From Cetobacterium sp. NK01 (GTDB lineage: Bacteria; Fusobacteriota; Fusobacteriia; Fusobacteriales; Fusobacteriaceae): DNA of 64,000 nucleotides. How positions within the stretch are numbered: the first letter of the stretch is position 1; each line of letters opens with the position of its first letter. The DNA is taken from assembly GCF_024506395.1 (NCBI RefSeq), contig NZ_JANIBO010000002.1, positions 1-64,000 of the forward strand, written 5' to 3'. Under the pieces are notes generated by a model that was not told the origin of the DNA, ran no database searches, and saw only the letters and a list, made by a program, of their open reading frames with translations. Made by a program: the position numbers and the translations under genes. Positions 8,516 through 17,930 of the stretch are shown here, one piece after another.

Positions 8516-10024
8516 ATGGATTTATTTTATGAAAAAAAGCAAGAGGCACTAAGAACAGAGTTAAAAGAGATAGAGTATCTAAAATATACACTGAACACTC
8601 TTCTTTATTGGGATAAGCTAATATATATGCCAAAGGGAGCTATAGGGTATAGATCTGAAATGGTTCAATTTTTAAGTAAAGAGATTTATAATAGGTTTTC
8701 ATCTGCAAAATTTATAAAACTTTTAGAGTATTTTGAAAAATATCCAAATAGACCTAAAATACTAGATGCCACTCTAAAGAAAATCAAAAACAACTATAAC
8801 TTTGTACAAAAGATACCTTTAAAAGAGTATGAAAATTATATGAATTTAATAACAGTATCTGAAGATATTTGGAAAAAATCTAAAAAAGAGAATAGTTATG
8901 AGGAGTTTTCTGAATATTTAGAAAAAATTATAGAGCATTTTAAAAAGTTTACTAAACATTGGGGATACGAGAAAAAACCATATGATGGACTTTTAAAATA
9001 TTATGATATAGATATAACTTCTGAGAAACTAGATAGATTAATAGAGGAACTAAAAGAGTTTATAATACCTTTAGTGAGAGAGATAGAAAAAAATAGTGAT
9101 GAAGTCTGTGAGAGCTTTATAGGGGATTATGATTATGTTAAGCAGATGGAACTATCAAAATATATTTTAGATATAACAGGTTTTAATTTTAACTATGGAA
9201 GAGTTGATCTTGGAGAGCATCCAACAACTTTAGCTGCTTCTTCAAAGGATGTAAGGGTGGTAACATCTTTTGATAAAAATAATTTAAAAGTTGGAATATA
9301 TAATACTTTTCATGAAGTGGGAAAGGGTCTTTATGAACAAGGAATAAGTGAAAAACTTTTAGGTACTCTTTTAGCAGAGGTAAGCTCTCAAGTTTTAGAA
9401 GAATCTCAAGCTAGGTTTTATGAGAATATAATTGGAAGAGATAGAAGTATATCAAAACTTATTTTTAAAAAAATAACAGAACTTTTTCCTGAGTTAAAAA
9501 ATAATAAAGAAGAGGATTTTTATAAGTTAATAAATGAGGTTAAACCTTCTCCAATTAGAATAGAAGCAGATGAACTAACATATATTTTACATATAGTTAT
9601 AAGATATGAAATAGAAAAGGATCTAATAGAAGGAAAGTTAAGTGTAGAAGATTTACCAAAAGTTTGGAATGAGAAATATAAAGACTATCTAGGAGTTGTA
9701 CCGAGCTCTTTTTCAGAGGGATTACTCCAAGATATACACTGGGCTAGTGGATATTTTGGATTTTTCCCAGTTTATTTAATAGCTGAGCTATATTCACACC
9801 AACTGAAAAACACTTTAGAAAAAGAGTGTAACTTACTAAATGAAAATATAGATAGAGAGGATTTAAAAAAGATAAACTCTTGGTTAAAAGATAACATCTA
9901 TTGTCATGGAGCTCTTTATAGTTCAGAGGAGCTTTTGAAAAAACTGACAAAAGAAGAGCTAAATTCTAAATACTATATAGATTACTTAAAAAATAAATAT
10001 TATAAACTATACAATATAAAATAA
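8516..10024 (+). CDS. M32 carboxypeptidase homologue with altered metal site
   Basis: A 502-residue protein that aligns along its length with thermostable carboxypeptidase Taq (M32). Family landmarks are RIEADELTYILHIVIRYE, LSVEDLPKVWNEKYKDYLG and LLQDIHWASGYFGFFP. The zinc motif HExxH, however, reads HEVGK (H266, E267, K270), replacing the second histidine ligand, and the downstream HES motif reads EES (295-297). The third ligand Glu is kept. The usual peptidase activity is therefore doubtful; a binding, regulatory or altered-metal role is possible. I use ATG 8516 with a GGGGGA site; an in-frame TTG 12 nt upstream is less likely. It lies 14 nt after the regulator and 15 nt before the MFS gene. 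Confidence 0.85.
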   Translation: MDLFYEKKQEALRTELKEIEYLKYTLNTLLYWDKLIYMPKGAIGYRSEMVQFLSKEIYNRFSSAKFIKLLEYFEKYPNRPKILDATLKKIKNNYNFVQKIPLKEYENYMNLITVSEDIWKKSKKENSYEEFSEYLEKIIEHFKKFTKHWGYEKKPYDGLLKYYDIDITSEKLDRLIEELKEFIIPLVREIEKNSDEVCESFIGDYDYVKQMELSKYILDITGFNFNYGRVDLGEHPTTLAASSKDVRVVTSFDKNNLKVGIYNTFHEVGKGLYEQGISEKLLGTLLAEVSSQVLEESQARFYENIIGRDRSISKLIFKKITELFPELKNNKEEDFYKLINEVKPSPIRIEADELTYILHIVIRYEIEKDLIEGKLSVEDLPKVWNEKYKDYLGVVPSSFSEGLLQDIHWASGYFGFFPVYLIAELYSHQLKNTLEKECNLLNENIDREDLKKINSWLKDNIYCHGALYSSEELLKKLTKEELNSKYYIDYLKNKYYKLYNIK

Positions 10025-10039
10025 ATTAAGGGGGGGTAT

Positions 10040-11341
10040 ATGCTAAACAAGTTATTTTTAAAATTAAATTTTGGGGAAAAACTTAAAAAAAATCTATTTG
10101 CAATACTGTTAGTATCTTTTGGAGGAGCTATAATTTATGGATTACCTTACTTTAGATATGACTATTATGACGCTTATTTAGAAGCTTATAATTTAAACAA
10201 CACTCAAATGGGGGTATTTGGAAGTGTATTTGGAATTTTTGGAATGGTTTCATATCTTTTTGGTGGATATGTAGCTGATAGAGTCTCAGTTAGAAAACTT
10301 ATTGTTTACTCACTATTAGGAACAGGACTTGGTGGATTTGCACACCTTCTACCACTGTCTTTTTACTCTTTAGTTCTTCTTTATGCATTTTGGGGATTTT
10401 CATCGTTATTTGCATTTTGGCCAGCTTGTGTAAAGGCAGTTAGAATGCTTTCAGATTCAGATGGACAGGGGAAAGCCTTTGGAATTTTTGAAGGGGGAAG
10501 AGGAATATTTGCAGCTATAGCAGCATCAGTGGCAGTTATACTTTTTAAAGTTGGAGTGAAATCTCTAGGTGTATATGTTGGTATGAGATACATAATAGTT
10601 TTTTATTCAGTTTTAACAATACTATCTGGAGTTCTTGTTCACTTTAATATGAAAGATGAAGTAATCAATAGCGGTGAGAAGATATCTATAGGGGATATAA
10701 AAAATGTTATAAAACTTCCAGCAGTTTGGATTATAGCTATTGTAACATTTTGTAACTATGTATTTACACTATCACTTTATTACTTTGTTCCATATGCAAC
10801 ATCACTACTTGGTATGACAGTTACTTCAGCGGCAGTTTTAGCAGCAGTAAAAAGATATATCTCTCCTGTTTCAAATGTTGGAGGGGGAGTTTTAGGAGAC
10901 AAAATGGGAACAAGTAATTTACTGTTTTTCTCTTTTATAGCAATGGCTTTAGGAGTAGCAGGGATTATGTTTTTACCGTTAAATGGATCGATGATTGCAA
11001 TTATAGGATTTGTATTTTTATACATCTTAAACTATCTATTTTATCAAGTGAACTTTAGTTTATCTTGGGCTATGATGGAAGAGGGAGCAATACCTGATAA
11101 GTATTCAGGAACTGCAGTTGGACTTATATCAACAATTGGTTATTTACCAGACATTTTTATCTCTTTAATGGCTGGAAAAATTTTAGATAGCTATCCAGGA
11201 GTTAATGGATATAGATACTTTTTTATGATTTTAATTGCAGTGCTTTTAGTAGGAGCAGTTTTTGTAAAAGTTTGGAAAGCACATCTAAATAAAAATAAAC
11301 TTGATCAAAGTGAAGTGGCGGAGGTTAAAGCTTATGAATAA
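10040..11341 (+). CDS. MFS transporter
   Basis: A 433-residue integral membrane protein with about 12 helices. After the first helix comes GYVADRVSVRKLIVYSL, the cytoplasmic loop typical of major-facilitator carriers (residues 71-87), and a second such loop GGGVLGDKMGTSN lies at mid-protein. The N-terminal region includes YFRYDYYDAYLEAYNLNN, as in oligopeptide or organic-acid MFS groups. The start has a strong GGGGGGG site. The gene sits between two peptidase-family genes, and its last 8 nt overlap the X-Pro peptidase start. Peptide or dipeptide uptake is the simplest reading; substrate is inference. Confidence 0.8.
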   Translation: MLNKLFLKLNFGEKLKKNLFAILLVSFGGAIIYGLPYFRYDYYDAYLEAYNLNNTQMGVFGSVFGIFGMVSYLFGGYVADRVSVRKLIVYSLLGTGLGGFAHLLPLSFYSLVLLYAFWGFSSLFAFWPACVKAVRMLSDSDGQGKAFGIFEGGRGIFAAIAASVAVILFKVGVKSLGVYVGMRYIIVFYSVLTILSGVLVHFNMKDEVINSGEKISIGDIKNVIKLPAVWIIAIVTFCNYVFTLSLYYFVPYATSLLGMTVTSAAVLAAVKRYISPVSNVGGGVLGDKMGTSNLLFFSFIAMALGVAGIMFLPLNGSMIAIIGFVFLYILNYLFYQVNFSLSWAMMEEGAIPDKYSGTAVGLISTIGYLPDIFISLMAGKILDSYPGVNGYRYFFMILIAVLLVGAVFVKVWKAHLNKNKLDQSEVAEVKAYE

Positions 11342-13520
11342 GGATATTTTAAAGTGTTTAGACAAAGATCGAATGATATCAATGGAAAATAAAAAAGAGT
11401 ATATTTTAGAGCTTTTGGGATATAAGGATATTACTTTAACAGAAGATGAAAAAAATGAGATTTTAGAGATTAGAAAGATAGATTTAAAAGAGCAATCAGA
11501 TGAGATACTTTTTACTAATGTTTTTAAAAGCTGGGATAAAAACAGTAGAAATACATTTGAAACTCTTTGTGAAAATGGTTTTTTTGATAAGATCAATGAT
11601 GAGAAAGAGATACCAGAAGTTTTAACTTTTAATGGAAAGTTACAACCTATTTTTAGCTATAAAGAGTGTTTACTAGAAAAAGTTTATGTAGAAACATCTT
11701 TAGACACAGATGGAGATGGAAAAAGAGATCTAATTGAAGTTTTCGTAAGAAGACCTAAGGAGACTTTAAAAGGGATGAAAGTTCCAGCTATATATGTGGC
11801 AAATCCATATATGATGAGTTGCAATGAAGAAGTGTATGAAAATATGCACAGTGTAGATAAAAATCTAAAAACTTTCTCTGAGAAAAAAATAAGATATGAG
11901 AAAATAAAATCTAAGAGTTTTAGAAGTAAATTTTATTGTGAAAATGAAAGGGTTAGTAAAGGGAAGACAGAGGTATCCTTGACTCAAGAGGAACCTTTAG
12001 AGTGTATAACAGAGTGGTATAAATATTATAATAGCCGTGGAGTGGCAAGTGTTTTTTCAGCTGGACTTGGAACAAAAGGCTCAGAAGGTGTAAATTGTAC
12101 AGGTTCAAAAGAGGAAAAAGAGTGGACAATAGCAGTTATTGAGTGGTTAAATGGGAAAAGAAAGGCTTATACTAATTTAACAGATAATATAGAAATAAAA
12201 GCTGAATGGTGCACAGGAAAAGTTGCTATGTGTGGAAAATCATATTTAGGGACTTTAAGTATTGCAGCAGCAACAACAGGAGTTGAAGGTTTAAAAACCA
12301 TTATACCAGAGGCAGCTATATCTAATTGGTATAACTATTACAGAGTTAATGGAGTTACAGGAGCTCCACTGGGATGGCAAGGGGATGATGCTGATCTTTT
12401 AACAAAATATTGTAGAGCTGAAAAGATAGGAAACAAGTTCCTTCCTGAGATGATAGAGGGAGAGAATAGAAACAATGGAAACTACAATGAGTTTTGGGAT
12501 GAGAGAAACTATCTAAAGGATATTAATAAGGTAAAAGCTTCTGTTTTTATAGTTCATGGATTAAATGATTGGAATGTAAAAACTACTCATTGTAAATTAT
12601 TGTGGGATAAACTGAAAAAATATAATATTCCATCTAAGATTATTTTACATCAAGGTGATCACATCTATATACAAAATCTAAAAGGGTTTGATTTTAATGA
12701 CATTATGAATAGATGGTTAAGCTATTGGTTGTATGGTATACAAAATGATGTTTTAAATAAGATTCCAGATGTTATGATTCAAAGTAATTTAGATAGTTTA
12801 GAGTGGGAGAGATCTCAAAGTTGGCCTTCAAAGAATTATCAAGAGAAGGTATTTAAAGTGGATGGGGAAAAGTTAATAAAGAGTGAAGATGTAGAAGCTG
12901 ATGGAAAAAGTGATAAAAAAGTAAAAAAGTTTATAGATGATATAGATGGAAGTGGATTTGATAGAGAGGAAAGAGATTATAATAAATGGAGAGACAGATT
13001 GGTTTTAGGGGAGAGAGAGAAACATAGGATTATCTATAGGAGTGGGGTTTTAGAGGAGGATGTGACTATTTCAGGGGATGTGAGAATAGAGTTTTGTGCT
13101 AGTGCTAACAAGAATAGAGGGGTGTTGAGTGCTATGCTAGTTGAGATAGGAGAGAGAAGACGACTGAGTGAAGAGCAAATCGTCACTGAGAAAGAGAAGA
13201 TTAGTTTGGGGAGAGACGCTGGAATGATGGATGAGGTGGATTTTAAATTTGAGGAGAATCCTTCTAAGTATAGAGTGATTACAAGGGGACATATAAATAT
13301 TCAAAATAGGAGAAGTGATTACTATAAAAATAGGGTTATTCCTAAGACTTACCATAGGTATAGTTTTGAGATGGTTCCAACTCAGTATACTTTAAAGAAA
13401 GGAAGTGAGTTAGGGCTTGTAATTTATGGAAGCGATGTAGAGATAACTCAAAGACCGTTTGAAAAGACTGTTTACTTTTTAGATGAGGAGAGTGTGAGAT
13501 TACATTTGAAGATGAAGTAG
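11334..13520 (+). CDS. X-prolyl dipeptidyl-peptidase (S15/PepX-like)
   Basis: A 728-residue alpha/beta hydrolase that releases X-Pro dipeptides. The nucleophile lies in MCGKSYLGTLSI (Ser303), the acid in HGLNDWNVKT, and the histidine in HQGDHIYIQN. The C-terminal 200 residues form the jelly-roll domain of the CocE/PepX family (VTISGDVRIEF..., ending with YGSDVEITQRPFEKTVYF). There is no signal peptide, so it is cytoplasmic. I use ATG 11334, led by GGAGGT and overlapping the MFS stop by 8 nt; the longer frame from 11301 lies inside the MFS gene. With the carrier it forms an import-and-cleave unit for proline-containing peptides. Confidence 0.85.
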   Translation: MNKDILKCLDKDRMISMENKKEYILELLGYKDITLTEDEKNEILEIRKIDLKEQSDEILFTNVFKSWDKNSRNTFETLCENGFFDKINDEKEIPEVLTFNGKLQPIFSYKECLLEKVYVETSLDTDGDGKRDLIEVFVRRPKETLKGMKVPAIYVANPYMMSCNEEVYENMHSVDKNLKTFSEKKIRYEKIKSKSFRSKFYCENERVSKGKTEVSLTQEEPLECITEWYKYYNSRGVASVFSAGLGTKGSEGVNCTGSKEEKEWTIAVIEWLNGKRKAYTNLTDNIEIKAEWCTGKVAMCGKSYLGTLSIAAATTGVEGLKTIIPEAAISNWYNYYRVNGVTGAPLGWQGDDADLLTKYCRAEKIGNKFLPEMIEGENRNNGNYNEFWDERNYLKDINKVKASVFIVHGLNDWNVKTTHCKLLWDKLKKYNIPSKIILHQGDHIYIQNLKGFDFNDIMNRWLSYWLYGIQNDVLNKIPDVMIQSNLDSLEWERSQSWPSKNYQEKVFKVDGEKLIKSEDVEADGKSDKKVKKFIDDIDGSGFDREERDYNKWRDRLVLGEREKHRIIYRSGVLEEDVTISGDVRIEFCASANKNRGVLSAMLVEIGERRRLSEEQIVTEKEKISLGRDAGMMDEVDFKFEENPSKYRVITRGHINIQNRRSDYYKNRVIPKTYHRYSFEMVPTQYTLKKGSELGLVIYGSDVEITQRPFEKTVYFLDEESVRLHLKMK

Positions 13521-13554
13521 TTAAAAAGTTGTAGAGAGATCTACAACTTTTTTA
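13521..13554. terminator. bidirectional-looking terminator after the peptidase operon
   Basis: A 13-bp stem AAAAAGTTGTAGA/TCTACAACTTTTT with a GAGA tetraloop follows the stop codon directly. The same hairpin and loop occur at 42006-42038. Confidence 0.88.
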
Positions 13555-13626
13555 ACTTAGGCAAATTAATTTATTCAGATTTATTATATATATTTGATTT
13601 TTTGCAAATACTGTTATAAGTACAAT

Positions 13627-13730
13627 ACCTATGATAGTAATATTCTTCAGCATGCAAAAAAGTTTTGTGCAAGGAATGACGGGGTCTTGTAAATAGGGTG
13701 AGAGTTGCAAAGTAAAATTTGCAACTTTTT
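13627..13730 (+). ncRNA. candidate small structured RNA
   Basis: A -10-like TATAAG at 13615-13620, with TTTGAT or TTGATT about 16 bp upstream, would start a transcript near 13627. The first bases ACCTAT can pair with ATAGG(G)T at 13693-13699. Between them lies an imperfect hairpin built from ATTCTTCAGCATGCAAAA and TTTTGTGCAAGGAAT. The transcript ends in an intrinsic terminator AGTTGCAAA (13703-13711)/TTTGCAACT (13718-13726) plus T run. There is no ORF. A 6S-type or trans-acting sRNA is possible, but I do not recognise the family. Confidence 0.5.
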
Positions 13731-13781
13731 TATTTTTTTTAATTAGTCATTAAATATATAAACCTTATTATATTCTTATAT

Positions 13782-13810
13782 AAGACAACTGTATAAAAAT
13801 ATGTTATCAT
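13782..13810 (+). promoter_or_regulatory. promoter of the peptide-binding protein gene
   Basis: AAGACA (13782-13787), 17-bp spacer and TATCAT (13805-13810) precede ATG 13856; a GGAGGGG ribosome site follows. Confidence 0.45.
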
Positions 13811-13855
13811 TGTCCTTAAAAATAAAAAAACTTTTTTAAAAAATAGGAGGGGATT

Positions 13856-15367
13856 ATGATTAAAAAAATATTTTTATTAATTATTGGAATATTTACTCTG
13901 TTAGGATGTGAAAAAAAGGAAGACAAGAAAGAGGAAAAATCGCTTATTATAGTTCAAGGATCAGATGCAAGGACAATGGATCCACAAAAAGCTATTGATA
14001 CTCCAACAGTAAGAGTATATAATCAAATTTATGATGGACTGTTAAAAAAAGATAAGGACATGAATATTGTTCCAGGTTTAGCGGAGAGTTGGAAAAAAAT
14101 TGATGAAACAAAAACTATTTTTAATTTAAGAAAAAATGTAAAATTTCATAATGGAGAAACATTAACAGCTAAAGATGTAAAATTTACATTGGATAGAATG
14201 AAAAATCAACCTACTGTTTCTTTTCTTATAAGTGAGATAGAGGCAGTAAATATTATTGACGACTATACAGTTGAGATAGTGACAAAAGATGGTTTTGGAC
14301 CATTACTTAGTCATTTATCTCACCCAGGAGCTGTTATATTAAATGAAAAAGCAGTGACAAATTCTAGTGAAAAATATGACCAAAATCCAGTTGGAACAGG
14401 ACCATATATTTTTGATAAGTGGTTAGCAGGAGATAGAATATTTCTAAAAGCTAATCCAGATTACTATTTAGGAAAAACTTCAATTGAAAATGTAGTTATA
14501 AAAGCTATTCCAGAAGGAACAAATCGTACAATAGCTTTAGAAACTGGAGAAGCAGATATAGTTTATGATGTTGAACCAGTTGATATAGATAAAATAAAAG
14601 AGAATGGTAATCTTAAATTTCTAATGGAGCAATCTTTAGGAAATGCTTATTTAGGATTAAATACACAGCATAAACCTTTTGATGATGTAAAGGTTAGACA
14701 AGCTATTGCTCACGCTATAAATGTTGATGATATAATAGAGGTTGCATATAAAAATACTGCTGTTCCAGGGAATTCTCCATTAAGCCCAAAAATTCCAGGA
14801 TACAATAAGGATGTTAAAAATTACGAATATAATGTAGAAAAAGCTAAAAATCTTTTAGCAGAAGCAGGATACCCAAATGGATTCAAAACATCTATTTGGA
14901 TAAGTGATAATACAATTAGAAAAGATATAGCAACAATTTTACAAGATCAATTTAAAACAATAGGAATTGATGCAACTATTGAAACACTTGAGTGGGGAGC
15001 ATATATAGATAGAACAGCAGCTGGAGAACATGATATGTATATTCTAGGATGGATTACTGTAACAGGAGATCCAGACTATGGATTATATCCTGTCTTCCAC
15101 AGTTCAGCTCATGGTAGACCGGGAAATAGATCTTTTTATTCAAATGCTACTGTAGACAAATTGCTTGATGAAGCAAGAGTTTCAACTGATCAAGAGAAAA
15201 GAATATCGAATTATAAAGAGGCTCAAAAAATAATTCAGGAAGAGATTCCTTCTATAACTATGGTTTATAACAATCAGAATGTTGCCACACAAAAATATGT
15301 AGAAAATTTTGTTCTACATCCTACAGGATATTTTGATTTATACAATGTTAATTTTTCTAATAAATAA
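13856..15367 (+). CDS. peptide/nickel ABC transporter substrate-binding lipoprotein (SBP family 5)
   Basis: A 503-residue DppA/OppA-type binding protein. A lipoprotein signal with lipobox LLGC (Cys at residue 18) anchors it at the membrane surface. The mature part has the family signatures SDARTMDPQKA, GLAESWKKIDETKTIFNLR, VKFHNGETLTAKDVKFTL and VGTGPYIFDKW. It would capture peptides or similar solutes for an ABC importer, but no permease or ATPase genes are adjacent, so it must share a distant transporter. It is followed after 12 nt by a creatininase-family gene, suggesting that the captured solute is cleaved by that enzyme. Confidence 0.9.
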   Translation: MIKKIFLLIIGIFTLLGCEKKEDKKEEKSLIIVQGSDARTMDPQKAIDTPTVRVYNQIYDGLLKKDKDMNIVPGLAESWKKIDETKTIFNLRKNVKFHNGETLTAKDVKFTLDRMKNQPTVSFLISEIEAVNIIDDYTVEIVTKDGFGPLLSHLSHPGAVILNEKAVTNSSEKYDQNPVGTGPYIFDKWLAGDRIFLKANPDYYLGKTSIENVVIKAIPEGTNRTIALETGEADIVYDVEPVDIDKIKENGNLKFLMEQSLGNAYLGLNTQHKPFDDVKVRQAIAHAINVDDIIEVAYKNTAVPGNSPLSPKIPGYNKDVKNYEYNVEKAKNLLAEAGYPNGFKTSIWISDNTIRKDIATILQDQFKTIGIDATIETLEWGAYIDRTAAGEHDMYILGWITVTGDPDYGLYPVFHSSAHGRPGNRSFYSNATVDKLLDEARVSTDQEKRISNYKEAQKIIQEEIPSITMVYNNQNVATQKYVENFVLHPTGYFDLYNVNFSNK

Positions 15368-15379
15368 ATGAGGTGAATT

Positions 15380-16129
15380 ATGAATATATCAAATACTCCA
15401 GCTAAAGATGTTGTAAATTTTATGAAAAAATCTCCAATAGCTGTAATTGCTATTGGAAGTATTGAATATCATGGAGCTCAAGCTCCTCTGGGAACAGATT
15501 ATATAATACCAGATTACATAGTATCAAAACTTTCTTATAGAGATGATATTTTAACTCTTCCGCCAATACCTTATGGAAATTGTCAATCAATTAAGGATTT
15601 TCCAGGAACTATAAATATTGGAAGTACTAATCTTATAAATATTTTAAATTCTATTGTAGACTCCTTATTAGCTAGTGGATTAAAGAAATTCATATTTGTT
15701 AATGGTCATGGAGGAAATATATCAGCTTTAGATCAAGTGGGATTAGATACTTTTGAAAAAGGTGGATTAGTAGCAACAATTGATTGGTGGAATTTAGCAA
15801 AGCTTTTAAATCCAGATTATGATGGTGGTCATGGAGATATTCAAGAGACAAGTACTGTTATGGCAATAGATAGAGATTCAGTAAATCTAGATTATTGTGA
15901 ACCATTAGTAATAAACGAGCTATCAGATAAAATAACTAATAAGTATATAACACTTCATAACTATAAAAATGGAAATATTAAAATAATGAGAAGTTTTAAA
16001 AGTGTTGTTCCAAATGGTTGGATAGGACCGTATGATCCTAAAAATTCAACAGTAGATCTTGGAGAGAGAATCCTTGTAGATGTGATAGAGTATATCGAGG
16101 ATTTTATTGAAAGTTTTAAAAAAGTATAA
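15380..16129 (+). CDS. creatininase-family amidohydrolase
   Basis: A 249-residue metal-dependent amidohydrolase of the creatininase/MftE family. The metal ligands appear in IEYHGAQAPLGTD (Glu29, His31, Asp40), NGHGGN (near 109-114) and GGHGDIQETS (near 149-158, supplying the late His and Glu). It has no signal peptide and would act in the cytoplasm on a cyclic amide or peptide-like bond. AGGTG precedes the ATG, 12 nt after the binding-protein stop, so both belong to one transcript that ends at the hairpin at 16145. The real substrate is unknown; the family also includes formamide and mycofactocin-peptide hydrolases. Confidence 0.82.
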   Translation: MNISNTPAKDVVNFMKKSPIAVIAIGSIEYHGAQAPLGTDYIIPDYIVSKLSYRDDILTLPPIPYGNCQSIKDFPGTINIGSTNLINILNSIVDSLLASGLKKFIFVNGHGGNISALDQVGLDTFEKGGLVATIDWWNLAKLLNPDYDGGHGDIQETSTVMAIDRDSVNLDYCEPLVINELSDKITNKYITLHNYKNGNIKIMRSFKSVVPNGWIGPYDPKNSTVDLGERILVDVIEYIEDFIESFKKV

Positions 16130-16138
16130 AAATTTAGA

Positions 16139-16213
16139 TAAATTAAAGTAGTGTGAATACACTACTTTTTTTGTTTAAAAGTATGAGATATGGTATAATA
16201 AAAGAAAAAATAT
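16139..16213 (+). repeat. terminator-promoter module, copy 1
   Basis: About 75 bp shared with 19619-19692 and 25189-25262. It contains a terminator (AAAGTAGTGT-GAAT-ACACTACTTT, 16145-16168, plus T run), then TTGTTT (16171-16176), a 17-bp spacer and TATAAT (16194-16199). It ends the creatininase transcript and starts the AAA-ATPase-like gene. Confidence 0.85.
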
Positions 16214-16229
16214 ATGGTGAGGTGAGAGC

Positions 16230-17837
16230 ATGATTAAGAAAAGTTTACCAGTGGGAATAGATGATTTTAAAAAAATAATAGAGAATAGCTATTATTTTGT
16301 AGATAAATCAATGTTTATAGACGAACTATTAAATAAAAGATCAGAAGTGACACTATTATCAAGACCAAGAAGATTTGGAAAAACTTTAAATATGTCAATG
16401 CTGAACTATTTTTTTAATATAGAGGATAAAGATAATAATAAAAAGCTATTTGAAGGACTGGCTATTTCAAATACAGATAAAATGAAGTATATGGGAGAGT
16501 ATCCAGTAATATATATAAGTTTAAAAGAGATAAAGGTTAATAATTGGGACCTTTGCTTAAATAAGTTGCACCTATTATTGCAAAATGAATATAGTAAATA
16601 CAATTTAACTTTAGAGAAGAAAAGAGAAAATCAAGAAAATGCCATTTTAGATTTATCAAAATTTTTATATGAAAAATATAAAAAGAAAGTGATAATATTG
16701 ATAGATGAATATGATACGCCGTTAGTTACAGCACATTCACAGGGTTATTACGATGAGGCAATATTTTTCTTTCGAAACTTTTTAAGTGCAGCGTTAAAAG
16801 GTAATCCATATTTAGAGTTTTCAGTACTTACAGGGATATTAAGAGTAGCTAAAGAAAGTATATTTTCAGGATTAAATAATCTTGCAGTATCAACAATCTT
16901 AGATAGAGATTTTAATCATTTTGGTTTAACTGAAGAGGAAGTGGAAGATTTATTAAAATATTATGAGTTAGAGTATGAATTAGAAGAGGTTAAAAAGTGG
17001 TATAACGGATATCAATTTGGCAAGAAGTTAGTTTATAATCCGTGGTCTTTAATTAACTTTGCTAGTAAAAATGAGTTAAATCCATATTGGGTAAATACAA
17101 GTGATAACTCTTTAATAAAAGAACTGTTAGATAAAAACGATTCTAAGGTGATAGATGATTTAAAAGCTGTATTTAGTGGGAATGAAATAGAGGAAGTAAT
17201 AACAGAAAATATCATATTTTCTGATTTAGAAGATGTTGATACAATATGGTCTTTAATGCTATTTTCAGGATATCTAACTTATGATAGGTTTGAGATATCA
17301 GATATAACTGAGGCAAAAACATATTTTTTAAAAATTCCAAATTATGAAGTTAAATCATTTTTTAAGAATACATTTATAAAAGAATATAGTCATGGTAAAA
17401 CAGCGATGTATTTTAAAATGCTAGAAGATTTATATAAAGGTGATGTAGACAGATTCAAATTTAAATTTAAGGAACTATATTATTCAGCTGTGAGCTATCA
17501 CGATACAGGAGATAGTGAAAAATACTATCATCACTTTATGCTAGGTTTGCTTTTAATATTAGGAGATAAATATATAATAACCTCTAATAGAGAAAGCGGA
17601 TATGGAAGATATGATATAGCTTTAGAACCGAAAGATAAAAGAAATTATGGATTAATATTTGAATTTAAAATAGGAGATAAAACCTCTATTGAAGAGAAAG
17701 CTAAGAAAGCGTTATCTCAAATAAAGGAAAAGAAATATGATACATCTATGAAAAATAATGGAGTATCAAAAGTTATAAAAATAGGAATGGCCTTTAGTGG
17801 TAAAGATGTAGTTATTGAAAGTGAAGTTGATAAGTAG
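16230..17837 (+). CDS. AAA-ATPase-like / PD-(D/E)XK nuclease-superfamily protein
   Basis: A 535-residue protein with two domains. The N-terminal AAA-ATPase-like part (PF09820-type) starts LPVGIDDFKKIIENSYYFVDKS and has Walker A RPRRFGKTLNMS (residues 50-61) and Walker B VIILIDEYDTPL near 153. The C-terminal part (PF08011-type) has the nuclease-fold signature RYDIALEPKDK...IFEFKI, supplying D and ExK. The family is common in multiple copies in fusobacteria and Bacteroidetes; its biochemical role is not established. A second, clearly related copy lies at 25286-26938, and both follow the same terminator-promoter module. RBS GGTGAG before ATG. Confidence 0.85.
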   Translation: MIKKSLPVGIDDFKKIIENSYYFVDKSMFIDELLNKRSEVTLLSRPRRFGKTLNMSMLNYFFNIEDKDNNKKLFEGLAISNTDKMKYMGEYPVIYISLKEIKVNNWDLCLNKLHLLLQNEYSKYNLTLEKKRENQENAILDLSKFLYEKYKKKVIILIDEYDTPLVTAHSQGYYDEAIFFFRNFLSAALKGNPYLEFSVLTGILRVAKESIFSGLNNLAVSTILDRDFNHFGLTEEEVEDLLKYYELEYELEEVKKWYNGYQFGKKLVYNPWSLINFASKNELNPYWVNTSDNSLIKELLDKNDSKVIDDLKAVFSGNEIEEVITENIIFSDLEDVDTIWSLMLFSGYLTYDRFEISDITEAKTYFLKIPNYEVKSFFKNTFIKEYSHGKTAMYFKMLEDLYKGDVDRFKFKFKELYYSAVSYHDTGDSEKYYHHFMLGLLLILGDKYIITSNRESGYGRYDIALEPKDKRNYGLIFEFKIGDKTSIEEKAKKALSQIKEKKYDTSMKNNGVSKVIKIGMAFSGKDVVIESEVDK

Positions 17838-17895
17838 TCACCTTGAATTTTATAAGTTACCTTAAGAATGTCTTTTTACACAGAGAGTTAAAGAT

Positions 17896-17930
17896 AGCTG
17901 TAGACAAATTAATATGTCTACAGCTTTTTT
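17896..17930. terminator. terminator between convergent genes
   Basis: AGCTGTAGAC (17896-17905) pairs perfectly with GTCTACAGCT (17916-17925), followed by TTTTTT. It separates the ATPase gene from the reverse-strand PH-like gene. Confidence 0.8.
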
